Shown here: positions 36,381-44,558 of the stretch, in pieces
How the letters are laid out: each line of letters starts with the position of its first letter
Position numbering within the stretch: the first letter of the stretch is position 1
Assembly (NCBI RefSeq): GCF_001424145.1
Contig: NZ_LMQM01000010.1
Span: 613,038 to 677,037 of the forward strand
DNA length: 64,000 nucleotides
From: Chryseobacterium sp. Leaf404
GTDB taxonomy: Bacteria; Bacteroidota; Bacteroidia; Flavobacteriales; Weeksellaceae
Reading direction: 5' to 3'
Program-made: the position numbers and the translations under genes
Notes under the pieces: model-generated
The model's input: only the letters and a program-made list of their open reading frames with translations
Databases searched by the model: none
Told to the model about the DNA's origin: nothing

Positions 36381-36995
36381 TTAAAACAAGCCATTGAGCT
36401 CTGCCTCAATCTTTTCAAGAATAAAGCCAAAGTCTTCGGGTTTCTCCACAAAATCAAGATCGTCTACTTCTATAATCAAGAGTTTACCCTCGGTGTATTC
36501 AGAAATCCATTTTTCGTATTTCTGATTCAGTTTAGAAAGATATTCAATGCTGATGGATGCTTCATATTCTCTGCCTCTCTTGTAAATTTTCTTCACCAGA
36601 TTCGGAACGTCAGATTTCAGATAAATTAAAATATCAGGCGCAGAAACAAAAGATTTCATTAAGCTGAAAACGGATATATAATTAGCGTAATCTCTGTCAG
36701 AAAGGAGTTTCATATCATTCAGATTCTCTGCAAAAATATGGGCATCTTCATAGATCGTCCGGTCCTGAATAATATTTTTCCCACTCTCACGGATTTCTTT
36801 CACCTGTCTGAAACGGCTGCCCAGAAAATAAATCTGCAGTGCAAAACTCCATTTGCTCATGTCTGCATAGAAATCTTCCAGATAAGGGTTGTGATCAACG
36901 TCTTCAAACTGTGCGTCCCAGCCGTAATGCTTAGCGAGCATGGTCGTTAAAGTAGTTTTTCCAGCTCCGATGTTTCCTGTAACCGCAATGTGCAT
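36381..36995 (-). CDS. deoxynucleoside kinase
   Basis: Phosphorylates deoxynucleosides for dNTP salvage. It has 204 residues. The P-loop GNIGAGKTT (7-15), YLEDFYADMSKWSFALQIYF, the DRS-like motif QDRTIYEDAHIFAEN and the lid segment YKRGREYEASIS, with its Arg residues, identify the dNK/dGK/dAK family. Which base it prefers cannot be told from sequence alone. It starts with MHIAVTGNIGAGKTT, the usual family start. Confidence 0.9.
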   Translation of the reverse strand: MHIAVTGNIGAGKTTLTTMLAKHYGWDAQFEDVDHNPYLEDFYADMSKWSFALQIYFLGSRFRQVKEIRESGKNIIQDRTIYEDAHIFAENLNDMKLLSDRDYANYISVFSLMKSFVSAPDILIYLKSDVPNLVKKIYKRGREYEASISIEYLSKLNQKYEKWISEYTEGKLLIIEVDDLDFVEKPEDFGFILEKIEAELNGLF

Positions 36996-37019
36996 AGTTG
37001 TCTGTGTCTTATTTAGATT

Positions 37020-37955
37020 TTAGTACCCAAGATTCTCAATTTCCTCCAAAACTTTCAGAATGTCACCTTTTTCAGATTTTTCTTTTTCAAGTTCTTCAAT
37101 AGCGTCTTCCAGTTCTGCTTTTTTCGCTTCTGCTTCCATTAGACGAAGCGATTCGGAGCTGTAAAGATAGAGTTTGTTGCCTTTTAGTTCAAAAAAAGCG
37201 TGACTGTTTTTTTCCACAATCTGGGTATCGGGATCTTCAAATATTGTAGTTATTTTCTGATCTGGACTGAATCTCAGAATACTGTTCTGAGTGATTATTA
37301 AAATCATCTCATTTTCTCTGCGGAAACGTTTGGGATTTACAACTTCAGCTTCAAAAAGTTTTTCAAATTTTAAAGTGAAGATTCTGAAGTGATTTTTGGT
37401 AAGAATATAAACTTTGTTTTCGAAAACCAGAAGATCGATAATATCTTCAAAACCACCGTCGTATGGGTAAGAATTGATGGTTGTATCATTCCGGAAATTG
37501 TATTGCAGAAGTCTTCTTGTGCTTTCATCTAAAAGCCAGATCTGCTGTAAATCTTCAGCATATGCATGCTTGATGTAACTGAATTTCTGTTTAAAATCTA
37601 TCTTTTGTATGTCATTAAGATTTTGATCCACAAACTTCATTTCCTGTGCATTTTCAGAAAATAGCGGAATACTTAAAGGATTCTGCACACTTTGGATTTT
37701 ATAAGGAACGGGAAGCATCATCTGGCCAATCTGTTTCCCCAGAGAATCATATTTGGTAAGGCTGAAATCTTTGCTTTTGTAAATGTAGAGATTGCCGTAA
37801 TCGTCAGCAAAAAAATCTTTCACTTCCTTAAGTTTAAGAGTATCCAAAGGGAGACTTTTCTGCGCAGAAACCGTACAGAATAAAAACAAAAAGATGATAC
37901 TAAATAACCTCAATACTATTTTACTAAGAAAGCGTTCCAAAAGGAACGCTGCCAA
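37020..37955 (-). CDS. secreted beta-propeller-like protein of unknown function
   Basis: A 311-residue protein with a signal sequence (SIIFLFLFCTVSAQ). Repeated short beta stretches with D/N-G-Y turns (DDYGNLYIYKSKDFSLTKYD, QQIWLLDESTRRLLQYNF, NKVYILTKNHFRIFTL, KGNKLYLYSSESLRLM) suggest a propeller of NHL or similar type. The last 40 residues are a charged coiled coil (KKAELEDAIEELEKEKSEKG). I do not recognise the family. It lies 24 bases upstream of the kinase. Confidence 0.65.
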   Translation of the reverse strand: MAAFLLERFLSKIVLRLFSIIFLFLFCTVSAQKSLPLDTLKLKEVKDFFADDYGNLYIYKSKDFSLTKYDSLGKQIGQMMLPVPYKIQSVQNPLSIPLFSENAQEMKFVDQNLNDIQKIDFKQKFSYIKHAYAEDLQQIWLLDESTRRLLQYNFRNDTTINSYPYDGGFEDIIDLLVFENKVYILTKNHFRIFTLKFEKLFEAEVVNPKRFRRENEMILIITQNSILRFSPDQKITTIFEDPDTQIVEKNSHAFFELKGNKLYLYSSESLRLMEAEAKKAELEDAIEELEKEKSEKGDILKVLEEIENLGY

Positions 37956-38001
37956 TTTACATACTTTATTTTATTAAGCAGAGAATTACTTTCAATTTTT
38001 T

Positions 38002-39027
38002 CTATTTTACAGCAACCTCGTATATTTTAGACCATTTTTTACCTGTCACCACCATGTTTTCTCCTTTGAAGGCAATGCCATTCAGTACATTTTCGCTGTC
38101 GGCATCTGTGAAAGGTTTGGCTAATTTTTCGAAATCAAATTTTCCTACCACTTCACCTGTTTTAGGATCGATTTTAAGAATAATTGGTTTGTGCCAAACA
38201 TTGGCGTAGATGAAACCTTTGTAATATTCAAGTTCATTAAGCTGGTCATAAACCGAACTGTTTCCTGCCACCGAAATATATCTCACAATTTTTGAAGGAT
38301 CATTGGGATTAAGAAAGTACAGATTTTTAGTTCCGTCTGAAGCGATCAGATTTTTGCCGTCAAAAGTAAGTCCCCATCCTTCCACCATCATATCCGGATA
38401 AGGAAATTCGGAAAGTAATTTCAGGGTATTTTTTTCGTAGACCAAACCTTTTTTGTTCTGCCACGTCAGCTGGTAAATTTTGTCTCCTGCAATGGTACTG
38501 CCCTCAGAAAAAATGTCGGCGGGCTGCTTATTTTCCTTCATTGGAAGCGTATCTCCTATTTTATATGTAATTAATCTGGAAGACCCGTACTGCCCTTCAC
38601 TTTCGTAAATCGTAATGCCATCCAGCTGAAAACCCTGTACAAAATTTGCCGGATTATGAGGATATTCTGCTACCACATCATACTTTAAAACCTGCTCAGG
38701 ACTTTTGCTGTACACATTAATAGTAGCATCCTGATTCAGCATTTCGCCACTTTTGGTTTTGATATTAAACGTCACCGCGTTGTCCCCCAGTGTAAAATAT
38801 TTGGGATCTACCACTAAATTTTCTGTTTCTTTATCTCCAAAACTGATGGTGATGCTTTCAGCCATATCTAAAACATCCTGAGGCAGATTGAGTTTATCAC
38901 CAAAATGATAACCTTTCGCCTCCATAGAATTGTTATAGTCTGCAAGATTGTTCATCACTTTTTCGTCATCTTTACAAGACACGATCATCAAGAGTGCTGC
39001 AAAACCTGCTATGATTTTATTTTTCAT
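38002..39027 (-). CDS. glutaminyl-peptide cyclotransferase, lipoprotein
   Basis: Converts N-terminal glutamine of peptides to pyroglutamate. It has 341 residues. The lipoprotein signal ends at Cys18. An N-terminal Ig-like part of about 90 residues is followed by a five-bladed propeller with the family motifs FVQGFQLDGITIYESEGQYG, QLTWQNKKGLVYE, GWGLTFDGKNLIASDGT and LNELEYYKGFIYANVW. This is the bacterial and plant beta-propeller type, not the zinc-dependent mammalian type. Many T9SS and secreted cargo proteins in this phylum begin with Gln after signal cleavage and are plausible substrates. Confidence 0.88.
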   Translation of the reverse strand: MKNKIIAGFAALLMIVSCKDDEKVMNNLADYNNSMEAKGYHFGDKLNLPQDVLDMAESITISFGDKETENLVVDPKYFTLGDNAVTFNIKTKSGEMLNQDATINVYSKSPEQVLKYDVVAEYPHNPANFVQGFQLDGITIYESEGQYGSSRLITYKIGDTLPMKENKQPADIFSEGSTIAGDKIYQLTWQNKKGLVYEKNTLKLLSEFPYPDMMVEGWGLTFDGKNLIASDGTKNLYFLNPNDPSKIVRYISVAGNSSVYDQLNELEYYKGFIYANVWHKPIILKIDPKTGEVVGKFDFEKLAKPFTDADSENVLNGIAFKGENMVVTGKKWSKIYEVAVK

Positions 39028-39062
39028 ATTCTGTTTAAAAAATTCCTCAAAAATAACAAAAT

Positions 39063-39446
39063 TTATGGCTCTTTGCTAATTTTGGTAATATTCTCTCCGA
39101 ATTGGAGTATGTAACCGTTGTTGTCATAGACTGCAAACTCACGCATTCCCCATTCAAAAGTTTCTATTTCGTAGCAAACATCAGCTTTTTCCTTTAGATC
39201 TAACCATAAACCTTCCACATCATCTACATTAAAATAAAATGATCCGGAAAAACCAATGTTGTTAAATTTAGAATGGTCATTTTTCTCCGAGATCATGAGA
39301 ACTACATTGTCTTTCTGTAACGAAGCCCATTTCCACTCAGCATTTTTTTCATTTAAAATAAATCCTAAAATTTCGGTGTAAAATGATATGCTTTCTGCGA
39401 GGTGATCTGTCCAAAGAATTGGTTTGAGATTATTGAATTTTGACAT
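39063..39446 (-). CDS. VOC-family (glyoxalase/bleomycin-resistance-like) protein
   Basis: A 127-residue single-domain protein with paired beta-alpha-beta-beta-beta modules: PILWTDHLAESISFYTEILG, KNDHSKFNNIGFSGSFYFNV and AVYDNNGYILQFGENI. The fold is that of the VOC superfamily, whose members bind metals or small molecules. No specific activity can be assigned. The ATG is placed just after the divergent part of the operon with the SRPBCC gene 16 bases upstream. Confidence 0.72.
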   Translation of the reverse strand: MSKFNNLKPILWTDHLAESISFYTEILGFILNEKNAEWKWASLQKDNVVLMISEKNDHSKFNNIGFSGSFYFNVDDVEGLWLDLKEKADVCYEIETFEWGMREFAVYDNNGYILQFGENITKISKEP

Positions 39447-39462
39447 TTCGATTCATATTAAA

Positions 39463-39891
39463 TTATTTCTCCAGAAAAGGTTTCAGGCTGTGATTCAATA
39501 TTCCGCGCCAGCCTTCTGCAAAGCTTTTCCGGGAAAAATTATAGCCTAAATCACCGAATTTTTCGGTTTCGGAATGGATTACTTTTACTGATGTTTCTCC
39601 GTTTTCAAGCTCGTCAATCTCCCAGGTTACAGTACTTACCGCAGTTGAAAAATCTGGATACGTCCAGGTAAATGAAAGTTTCTTTTCTGGAATTACTTCC
39701 AAAACTTCGCTTCTGTGACGGTATTTTTTGTGATCTTCAGGTTCATAAAAATCAAAGACAGTTCCTACAAAAGGCTGGAAATTCTGAATATCAAAATACC
39801 ATGCTTTGATTTCGTTTTTATCTGTGAGTGCCTGCCAGACTTTAGCTGCGGAGACTTTAATATTGGTTTTAATTTCAATCGGACTGCTCAT
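39463..39891 (-). CDS. SRPBCC/AHSA1-like protein
   Basis: A 142-residue helix-grip protein. The start SSPIEIKTNIKVSAAKVWQA, KIPEKKLSF-like core (VIPEKKLSFTWTYPDF) and the C-terminal helix SFAEGWRGILNHSLKPFLEK fit the activator of Hsp90 ATPase (AHSA1)/START-like family. These bind hydrophobic ligands. The ligand is unknown. It lies in the same direction as the VOC gene and the antiporter, with 18-base gaps. Confidence 0.78.
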   Translation of the reverse strand: MSSPIEIKTNIKVSAAKVWQALTDKNEIKAWYFDIQNFQPFVGTVFDFYEPEDHKKYRHRSEVLEVIPEKKLSFTWTYPDFSTAVSTVTWEIDELENGETSVKVIHSETEKFGDLGYNFSRKSFAEGWRGILNHSLKPFLEK

Positions 39892-39909
39892 ATTTTGTTA
39901 ATATTAAAA

Positions 39910-41523
39910 TTAAGTGTGTGCAAAACCAGTAATTTTCGCTTCATCAAAATCCAGCTGCATTTCTATTGTACGCATTACGTGATCGTCAAAAATTTTCTCA
40001 CGTTTCATGCGGTGAAGTTCGTTACGCTGCGCCTGGATCACCTGTCTCAAAACATTTTTATTTTCATTCATTGCCGTAACATAATCTTCTGTTGAAGCCA
40101 TACACTGTGCTTTGTCTGCCATCATCATCATTTCGTTTTCCAGCTTGTGAATCTGATGTTTTACCATACTGTTTTTCTCTGAAAGTTCAGAAAAATCGTT
40201 ATTCAGTTTTTGAAGAGCGGTTTCTTTCAGTTTTTTCATCAGGATTACTTCCTGCTTCTCTTCAGGCAGTTCGCTTCCTGCATCTTCTATTTTAAGCCAT
40301 TTTAAAACGGGCGAAAGCAGTAAACCCTGCCCTACTAAGGTAATTAAAATGATCACAAAAGTTACGAATAATATTATATTTCTGTGCGGAAAAGGTTCAC
40401 CCGGACTGATATACACCGGAATTGAAAGTGCCGCAGCCAGGGAAACCACGCCCCGCATCGCCGCAAAACTGATTATAAAAGGCTCTTTCCAGTCTGGTTT
40501 TGGATTTTCCTTCCGTAATTTTTCAGAAAAAAGCCTTGGAATGTATACGATGGCGTAACTGTACGCCAGTCTCGTAACGATAATGGCTCCGCCAATAACG
40601 ATGCTGTAGAAAATACCTTCAGAAATGGTATAATCTTTCATAGATTCAATTACAACTGGAAGTTCAAGACCAATTAAAATAAAAATTACTGTATTCATTA
40701 AAAATATAACGACGCTCCATACATTTCCGGTTTGAATTCTCGAGGTGTGGCTCAGATAACAGTGTGAATTATAAGACATTAAAAGCCCACCTGCAACCAC
40801 CGCCAAAACTCCTGAAAAATGAAAATGCTCGGCAGCAACGTACATTACATAAGGAACAATAAGTGTGATTACCGTATCAATATTAGAATTGGAGGGGATC
40901 ATTCTTAAAAATTTACCAAAAACCAGCCCGCCCGCAATTCCTACGGCTACTCCACCAATTGCCATGGTAAAGAAATCCTGAACGGCATCGCGGAAGATAA
41001 ACTGTCCTGAGATGACGGCAGCCAAAGCAAATTTAAAGACAATTAAACTGGAAGCATCATTAATTAAACTTTCCCCTTCCAAAACGGTAGTGATCTTTTT
41101 CGGAATTTTCATATTCCTTAAAATTGAAGTTGCGGCAACCGCATCGGGAGGAGAATTTACACCACCCAAGAGAAATCCCATCGCCACTGTAAGCCCTGGA
41201 ATGATGGATGAAGAAAGGTATGCAACCACGATGGAGGTGAGAAAAACCAAGCCAAATGCCATCGAAAAAATCTGCTTACGCCACTTGTGAAAATCCTGCC
41301 AGGAGGTAAACCAGGCCGCTTCAAATAAGATTGGAGGAAGGAAAATCAGGAAGACCAAATCCGGCTCAATCTCAATTTGCGGCATTCCCGGAACGAAACT
41401 TACCAGCAGACCGGCAATTACGAGAAATATGGGATAGGCAACTTTGAGCTTCTGGCCTATCATCACCAAAATCATTACAGAAAGTAATACGGCTATGGAA
41501 ATTATAACGTAAGTGTGAATCAT
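39910..41523 (-). CDS. Na+/H+ antiporter, CPA1 family
   Basis: A 537-residue inner-membrane antiporter with about twelve helices. Family motifs are FLPPILFEAAWFTSWQDF, GGVNSPPDAVAATSI, the ion-binding LEGESLINDASSLIVFKFAL (Asn-Asp pair) and the late FAAMRGVVSLAAALSIP. The C-terminal 120 residues form a cytoplasmic coiled coil (KETALQKLNNDFSELSEKNS, MVKHQIHKLENEMMMM), a regulatory tail common in this class. It exports Na+ or K+ in exchange for protons. The cation is not determined by the sequence. Confidence 0.9.
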   Translation of the reverse strand: MIHTYVIISIAVLLSVMILVMIGQKLKVAYPIFLVIAGLLVSFVPGMPQIEIEPDLVFLIFLPPILFEAAWFTSWQDFHKWRKQIFSMAFGLVFLTSIVVAYLSSSIIPGLTVAMGFLLGGVNSPPDAVAATSILRNMKIPKKITTVLEGESLINDASSLIVFKFALAAVISGQFIFRDAVQDFFTMAIGGVAVGIAGGLVFGKFLRMIPSNSNIDTVITLIVPYVMYVAAEHFHFSGVLAVVAGGLLMSYNSHCYLSHTSRIQTGNVWSVVIFLMNTVIFILIGLELPVVIESMKDYTISEGIFYSIVIGGAIIVTRLAYSYAIVYIPRLFSEKLRKENPKPDWKEPFIISFAAMRGVVSLAAALSIPVYISPGEPFPHRNIILFVTFVIILITLVGQGLLLSPVLKWLKIEDAGSELPEEKQEVILMKKLKETALQKLNNDFSELSEKNSMVKHQIHKLENEMMMMADKAQCMASTEDYVTAMNENKNVLRQVIQAQRNELHRMKREKIFDDHVMRTIEMQLDFDEAKITGFAHT

Positions 41524-41736
41524 GATTAATTTAATTTTTGGAATGAAAAATGAGCAAGCAAAAGATAATTAATTATTTCTATCAATCAGACAAAATCAAT
41601 ACTAAAAATCAATTACAGACACAAAGTCAATTTTTTTTAAAAAAATGATGTTACCAGAAAAATTTCTTAAAAAAATATCACCGCCAAGAAGTCAATATGT
41701 CAGTTATGGTAAAAAACTATTCTGAACTGCAGGTTT

Positions 41737-41769
41737 AAAAAAGAAACCGCCAGAAAAAACTGACGGTTT
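41737..41769 (-). terminator. Rho-independent terminator of the PhnB-like gene
   Basis: AAACCGCCAG (41744-41753) faces CTGACGGTTT (41760-41769). In the minus-strand transcript the one apparent mismatch becomes a G-U pair, so the stem is complete only in that direction. A T-rich tract (41742-41737) follows. It therefore ends the gene at 41786. Confidence 0.75.
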
Positions 41770-41785
41770 AAATTGAGATAAAATC

Positions 41786-42238
41786 TTAGGGATGCTGCTG
41801 CATTTTCGCAGGATCATCATAATTGACCATCCAGTTGATACCAAACTGATCTGTAAGCATTCCGAAGTAAGCGCCCCAGAATGTATCTGCCATTTTCATT
41901 GTCATGTTACCGCCCTGTTTGCCAAGTTTTTCATAGATTCTGTCTGCTTCCTCACGGGATTCTGCGTTTACGGAGATCGCAAAATTGTTTCCTACAGTGA
42001 TTTTGTCGGCATATTCACCGCCTGCATCACTTCCCATCAGAACGGTTTCCTGGGAAATCGGCATGCTGACGTGCATAATTTTGTTTTTGTCTTCTTCAGA
42101 CATTTCCATTCCTTTCTGTGGAGGCATTTCACCAAAAGTTCCCATGTAAGGAATTTCTTTTTCGAAAACATCCTGATAAAATTCGAATGCCTGTCTGCAA
42201 TTACCATTAAAGGTAAGATAAACGTTTACCTGTGCCAT
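41786..42238 (-). CDS. PhnB-like VOC-family protein
   Basis: A 150-residue protein. MAQVNVYLTFNGNCRQAFEF and the C-terminal MKMADTFWGAYFGMLTDQFG and INWMVNY are typical of PhnB-like (3-demethylubiquinone-methyltransferase-like) VOC proteins. ADRIYEKLGKQGGNMTM is also characteristic. The name reflects fold similarity only, with no proven enzyme activity. The stop is followed by the terminator at 41769. Confidence 0.82.
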   Translation of the reverse strand: MAQVNVYLTFNGNCRQAFEFYQDVFEKEIPYMGTFGEMPPQKGMEMSEEDKNKIMHVSMPISQETVLMGSDAGGEYADKITVGNNFAISVNAESREEADRIYEKLGKQGGNMTMKMADTFWGAYFGMLTDQFGINWMVNYDDPAKMQQHP

Positions 42239-42241
42239 TTT

Positions 42242-42395
42242 ATTTGAAATTTAAAATTTGAGATTTGAGTTACGTGATTCGGGGTGCGAGATTCGAGTTA
42301 CAGAATACGGGTTACGGGATTCGGGTTACGGAGTGCGAGCTTCCAGTTACGAGTTTCGGGGTGCGTGATTCGGGTTTTGCGATTTGTGATGCGGG
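42242..42395 (+). repeat. 22-unit degenerate heptad array, G/C-rich type
   Basis: Twenty-two consecutive seven-base units without a single frame break, from ATTTGAA at 42242 to ATGCGGG at 42389-42395. The first four are ATTTGAR/ATTTAAA-like. The rest are variants of ATTCGGG, TTACGGG and GTGCGAG. Unit ends are mostly G. No conserved spacer-repeat pattern of a CRISPR is seen. It fills the region between two VOC genes. Confidence 0.9.
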
Positions 42396-42400
42396 TTTTA

Positions 42401-42505
42401 TTCATCAGACATCACTCATCATTCATCATAAATCATTAATCACTCATCACTTATCATTCATCACCCATCATTCATCAATTATTGCTTATTACCCATCTCT
42501 CATTA
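42401..42505 (+). repeat. 15-unit heptad array, CATCA type
   Basis: Fifteen units: TTCATCA, GACATCA, CTCATCA, TTCATCA, TAAATCA, TTAATCA, CTCATCA, CTTATCA, TTCATCA, CCCATCA, TTCATCA, ATTATTG, CTTATTA, CCCATCT, CTCATTA. The last unit supplies the stop codon (TTA, 42503-42505) of the VOC gene on the minus strand. Only five bases separate this array from the one at 42242. Confidence 0.9.
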
Positions 42506-42874
42506 CCTATGTTGATCGATGAGAATCATATTTCCATCGGGGTCTTTGAGGAATATGTGTTCGGGGCCGGTGGTGGATTCGTCGGCAGATTTTTCCAGTT
42601 CTACTCCACTTTTATTCAGTTCTTTCTGAATGGCTCTCACGTCATCAAACTCTTCCAGATTCTGAGCATTTTCGTCCCAACCTGGGTTGAAGGTAAGCAT
42701 ATTTCCGTCGAACATTGCCTGAAAAAGGCCAATAAGTGTACTGCCGTTTTTCATGATGAGATAATTATTTTCCATACTTCCGCCCATTGAGCTGAAGCCT
42801 AATTTTTCGTAAAATTCTTTTGATTTAGCTAAATCTTTTACGCTGAGGCTTAATGAAAATACTCCCAGTTTCAT
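42503..42874 (-). CDS. VOC-family protein
   Basis: A 123-residue VOC protein with GVFSLSLSVKDLAKSKEFYE, a duplicated half (NNYLIMKNGSTLIGLFQ) and GPEHIFLKDPDGNMILIDQ at the end. The ATG overlaps the stop of the upstream membrane gene by four bases. Its stop codon lies inside the CATCA heptad array. The substrate is unknown. Confidence 0.75.
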   Translation of the reverse strand: MKLGVFSLSLSVKDLAKSKEFYEKLGFSSMGGSMENNYLIMKNGSTLIGLFQAMFDGNMLTFNPGWDENAQNLEEFDDVRAIQKELNKSGVELEKSADESTTGPEHIFLKDPDGNMILIDQHR

Positions 42875-43278
42875 ATCTTGGTTTTATTTAAAGCCACTTT
42901 ATATCCTGCGAAAACAACAGATGGCGCTAAAATCCCTGAAATCCACATCCATGTGGGTGTAGGCAGCATTGTAAAATTCCAGATGATGGCTGATAGCAGA
43001 AGTACTCCACAGATCATCGCGTAATATTGTTTTCCGTCTTTGGCAATTTTTGTAGAAACGAAACCGGCAGCAAACGCTCCAATTACATATCCGGCAATAA
43101 TCATCAGCAACGCATCAACGGGGAGACTTTCAATATATCTGCTGAACGCTTCCCGGTTTTCGTAAGTTACGCCTTTTGGCAGCGGATAATGAAAATGATT
43201 AATGGCTTCCATCAAAAATATGATCAGATTACCTGTAATCATTCCTCCAATTACTGCAAATATTTTTCTGATCATCAT
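42871..43278 (-). CDS. small membrane protein of unknown function
   Basis: A 135-residue protein with four probable membrane helices: FAVIGGMITGNLIIFLMEAI, LLMIIAGYVIGAFAAGFVST, YYAMICGVLLLSAIIWNF and WMWISGILAPSVVFAGYKVA. I do not recognise a named family. It overlaps the upstream gene by one base (TAATG) and the downstream VOC gene by four, so it is translationally coupled. Confidence 0.7.
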   Translation of the reverse strand: MMIRKIFAVIGGMITGNLIIFLMEAINHFHYPLPKGVTYENREAFSRYIESLPVDALLMIIAGYVIGAFAAGFVSTKIAKDGKQYYAMICGVLLLSAIIWNFTMLPTPTWMWISGILAPSVVFAGYKVALNKTKI

Positions 43279-43751
43279 TAACGGTTTTTGAGTCTTGTTT
43301 TAAAAGTCATGGTTTTATCATAACTTACCCAATCTCCTATCAATTCAATATATTGATTTTCAATCTGATCCTTCTCTTTATTCCATTTAAAAGTGTAGAT
43401 AAATCTTCCTTTAAATACTCCGGAATGCTTGCCTTTATTTTCTTCTGAAAGGTCATATTCGCCGAAGACCGTGCTCTTCTTACCGGAGTTTTTATACTTG
43501 GTAATTTTTATTTTACCTTCAAATTTTGCATACACCTTATCCACCAGAGAATATCCTGAAATAAAGTATTCCTGATCGTTTTTCCTGTCCTGATCGGAGG
43601 TATTAATTTTAAGTTTTAAAACTTCACCTTCTTTACCGATGGTACCCTCATAAGGTTTGCTGTTGTTGAGCCATACTGTTGAAATATTCGGCATCTGCGC
43701 AAAGCTGAAAGCGGAAAAGAATATGAGTAGAAACAATAATTTTTTCATCAT
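43278..43751 (-). CDS. secreted protein of unknown function
   Basis: A protein of about 157 residues with signal peptide MMKKLLFLLIFFSAFSFAQ. Two adjacent ATG codons (43751 and 43748) are possible starts. The open frame extends further upstream, but that part overlaps the DinB gene. The mature part, PNISTVWLNNSKPYEGTIG, then FGEYDLSEENKGKHSGVFKG, is beta-rich and resembles lipocalin-like or DUF domains, but I cannot name a family. It ends with a one-base overlap to the membrane gene. Confidence 0.68.
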   Translation of the reverse strand: MMKKLLFLLIFFSAFSFAQMPNISTVWLNNSKPYEGTIGKEGEVLKLKINTSDQDRKNDQEYFISGYSLVDKVYAKFEGKIKITKYKNSGKKSTVFGEYDLSEENKGKHSGVFKGRFIYTFKWNKEKDQIENQYIELIGDWVSYDKTMTFKTRLKNR

Positions 43752-43762
43752 AAGAAAGTTTT

Positions 43763-44218
43763 TTAAACTCCAAACTGAGCGAGGTGATGATTGAGGTGTT
43801 TTGCAAACATATTGTTCCATTCATGGGATTTCAGTTTCCCGAAAGAGAATGATTCTTTGCCTTCAAATGCGTCCTGACCAAGCTGTTGTGTCTTTTGTAT
43901 AAAACCAATCAGTCTCTTTTTTTCTTCGTGAAAATTTCTTCTGTTTGAAATCAGAAACTGAGGCGCCGTAGGAGAATCTCTTGGATAAGCTTTTTCGCTG
44001 ACTACTTTTGGTTTTACAAACTGTTTCAGTATAAATTTTGCAATTGCTCCCGGTTTTTTGTGTTTTTCGGGCTCGTAAACCATCTCATAAGTTACGCAGC
44101 AGTGCGCCAACATTTGATCTACGGTCATTCTGCCCCACATACCGTGTGTGTCTTCGATGAGATTATTGATTCTATTGATGTAATTCTGAGCGTCTTTTGC
44201 GTCGAAAACGTTTTCCAT
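43763..44218 (-). CDS. DUF1569/DinB-like protein
   Basis: A 151-residue helical protein. The start ENVFDAKDAQNYINRINNLI, GRMTVDQMLAHCCVTYEMVY and the C-terminal HEWNNMFAKHLNHHLAQFG fit a DUF1569/DinB four-helix bundle. The His residues in AHCC and KHLNHH could bind a metal, as in DinB proteins. It is first in a four-gene unit with the secreted protein, the membrane protein and the VOC gene. Confidence 0.78.
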   Translation of the reverse strand: MENVFDAKDAQNYINRINNLIEDTHGMWGRMTVDQMLAHCCVTYEMVYEPEKHKKPGAIAKFILKQFVKPKVVSEKAYPRDSPTAPQFLISNRRNFHEEKKRLIGFIQKTQQLGQDAFEGKESFSFGKLKSHEWNNMFAKHLNHHLAQFGV

Positions 44219-44558
44219 TGTTTGATTAATTGTAGAAAAGCAAATATAATTATTCTGTTACAATTTATTTAAGAGCCCGTATAAATATTTCATCAAAATT
44301 ATTTTGCAAACTCTTTATTCTCTTCAGCAGGCTTAGGTAAATTATCTTAGGATGAAATAGAAGTAGTTTTAACAAAGTTTTCAAGTCATTTTTTAACCTA
44401 ATCACGAAATTATATTTTATAAGGCAGATCCTCAATCTGATTGATACAGTATGATGACTTCCAGAGATATTTTAATAATTTAATAATTTATTCTCACTTC
44501 AAAATCTGATTTTAGATATCTATCGTATATAGAATCGTAACATTAAAAAAATATTATT
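44219..44558. other. intergenic region between DinB-like and fasciclin genes
   Basis: A 340-base AT-rich divergent region. It holds an exact TAnnTTTG box for the minus-strand operon near 44241. I saw no coding frame, long inverted repeat or clear plus-strand promoter. Confidence 0.6.
44241..44248 (-). promoter_or_regulatory. possible -7 box of the DinB-like operon
   Basis: On the minus strand the bases read TATATTTG, an exact TAnnTTTG match, 22 bases before the ATG at 44218. No matching -33 element was found at 19 bases. Confidence 0.4.

Noticed and set aside
35999..36457. Longer start of the ArsC-like protein
   Set aside because: The upstream 37 residues lack family similarity and overlap the kinase gene. 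The ATG at 36346 gives the normal MILKVLHNGNC start.
42242..42505. CRISPR array
   Set aside because: The units are seven bases, degenerate and without spacers or flanking cas genes.
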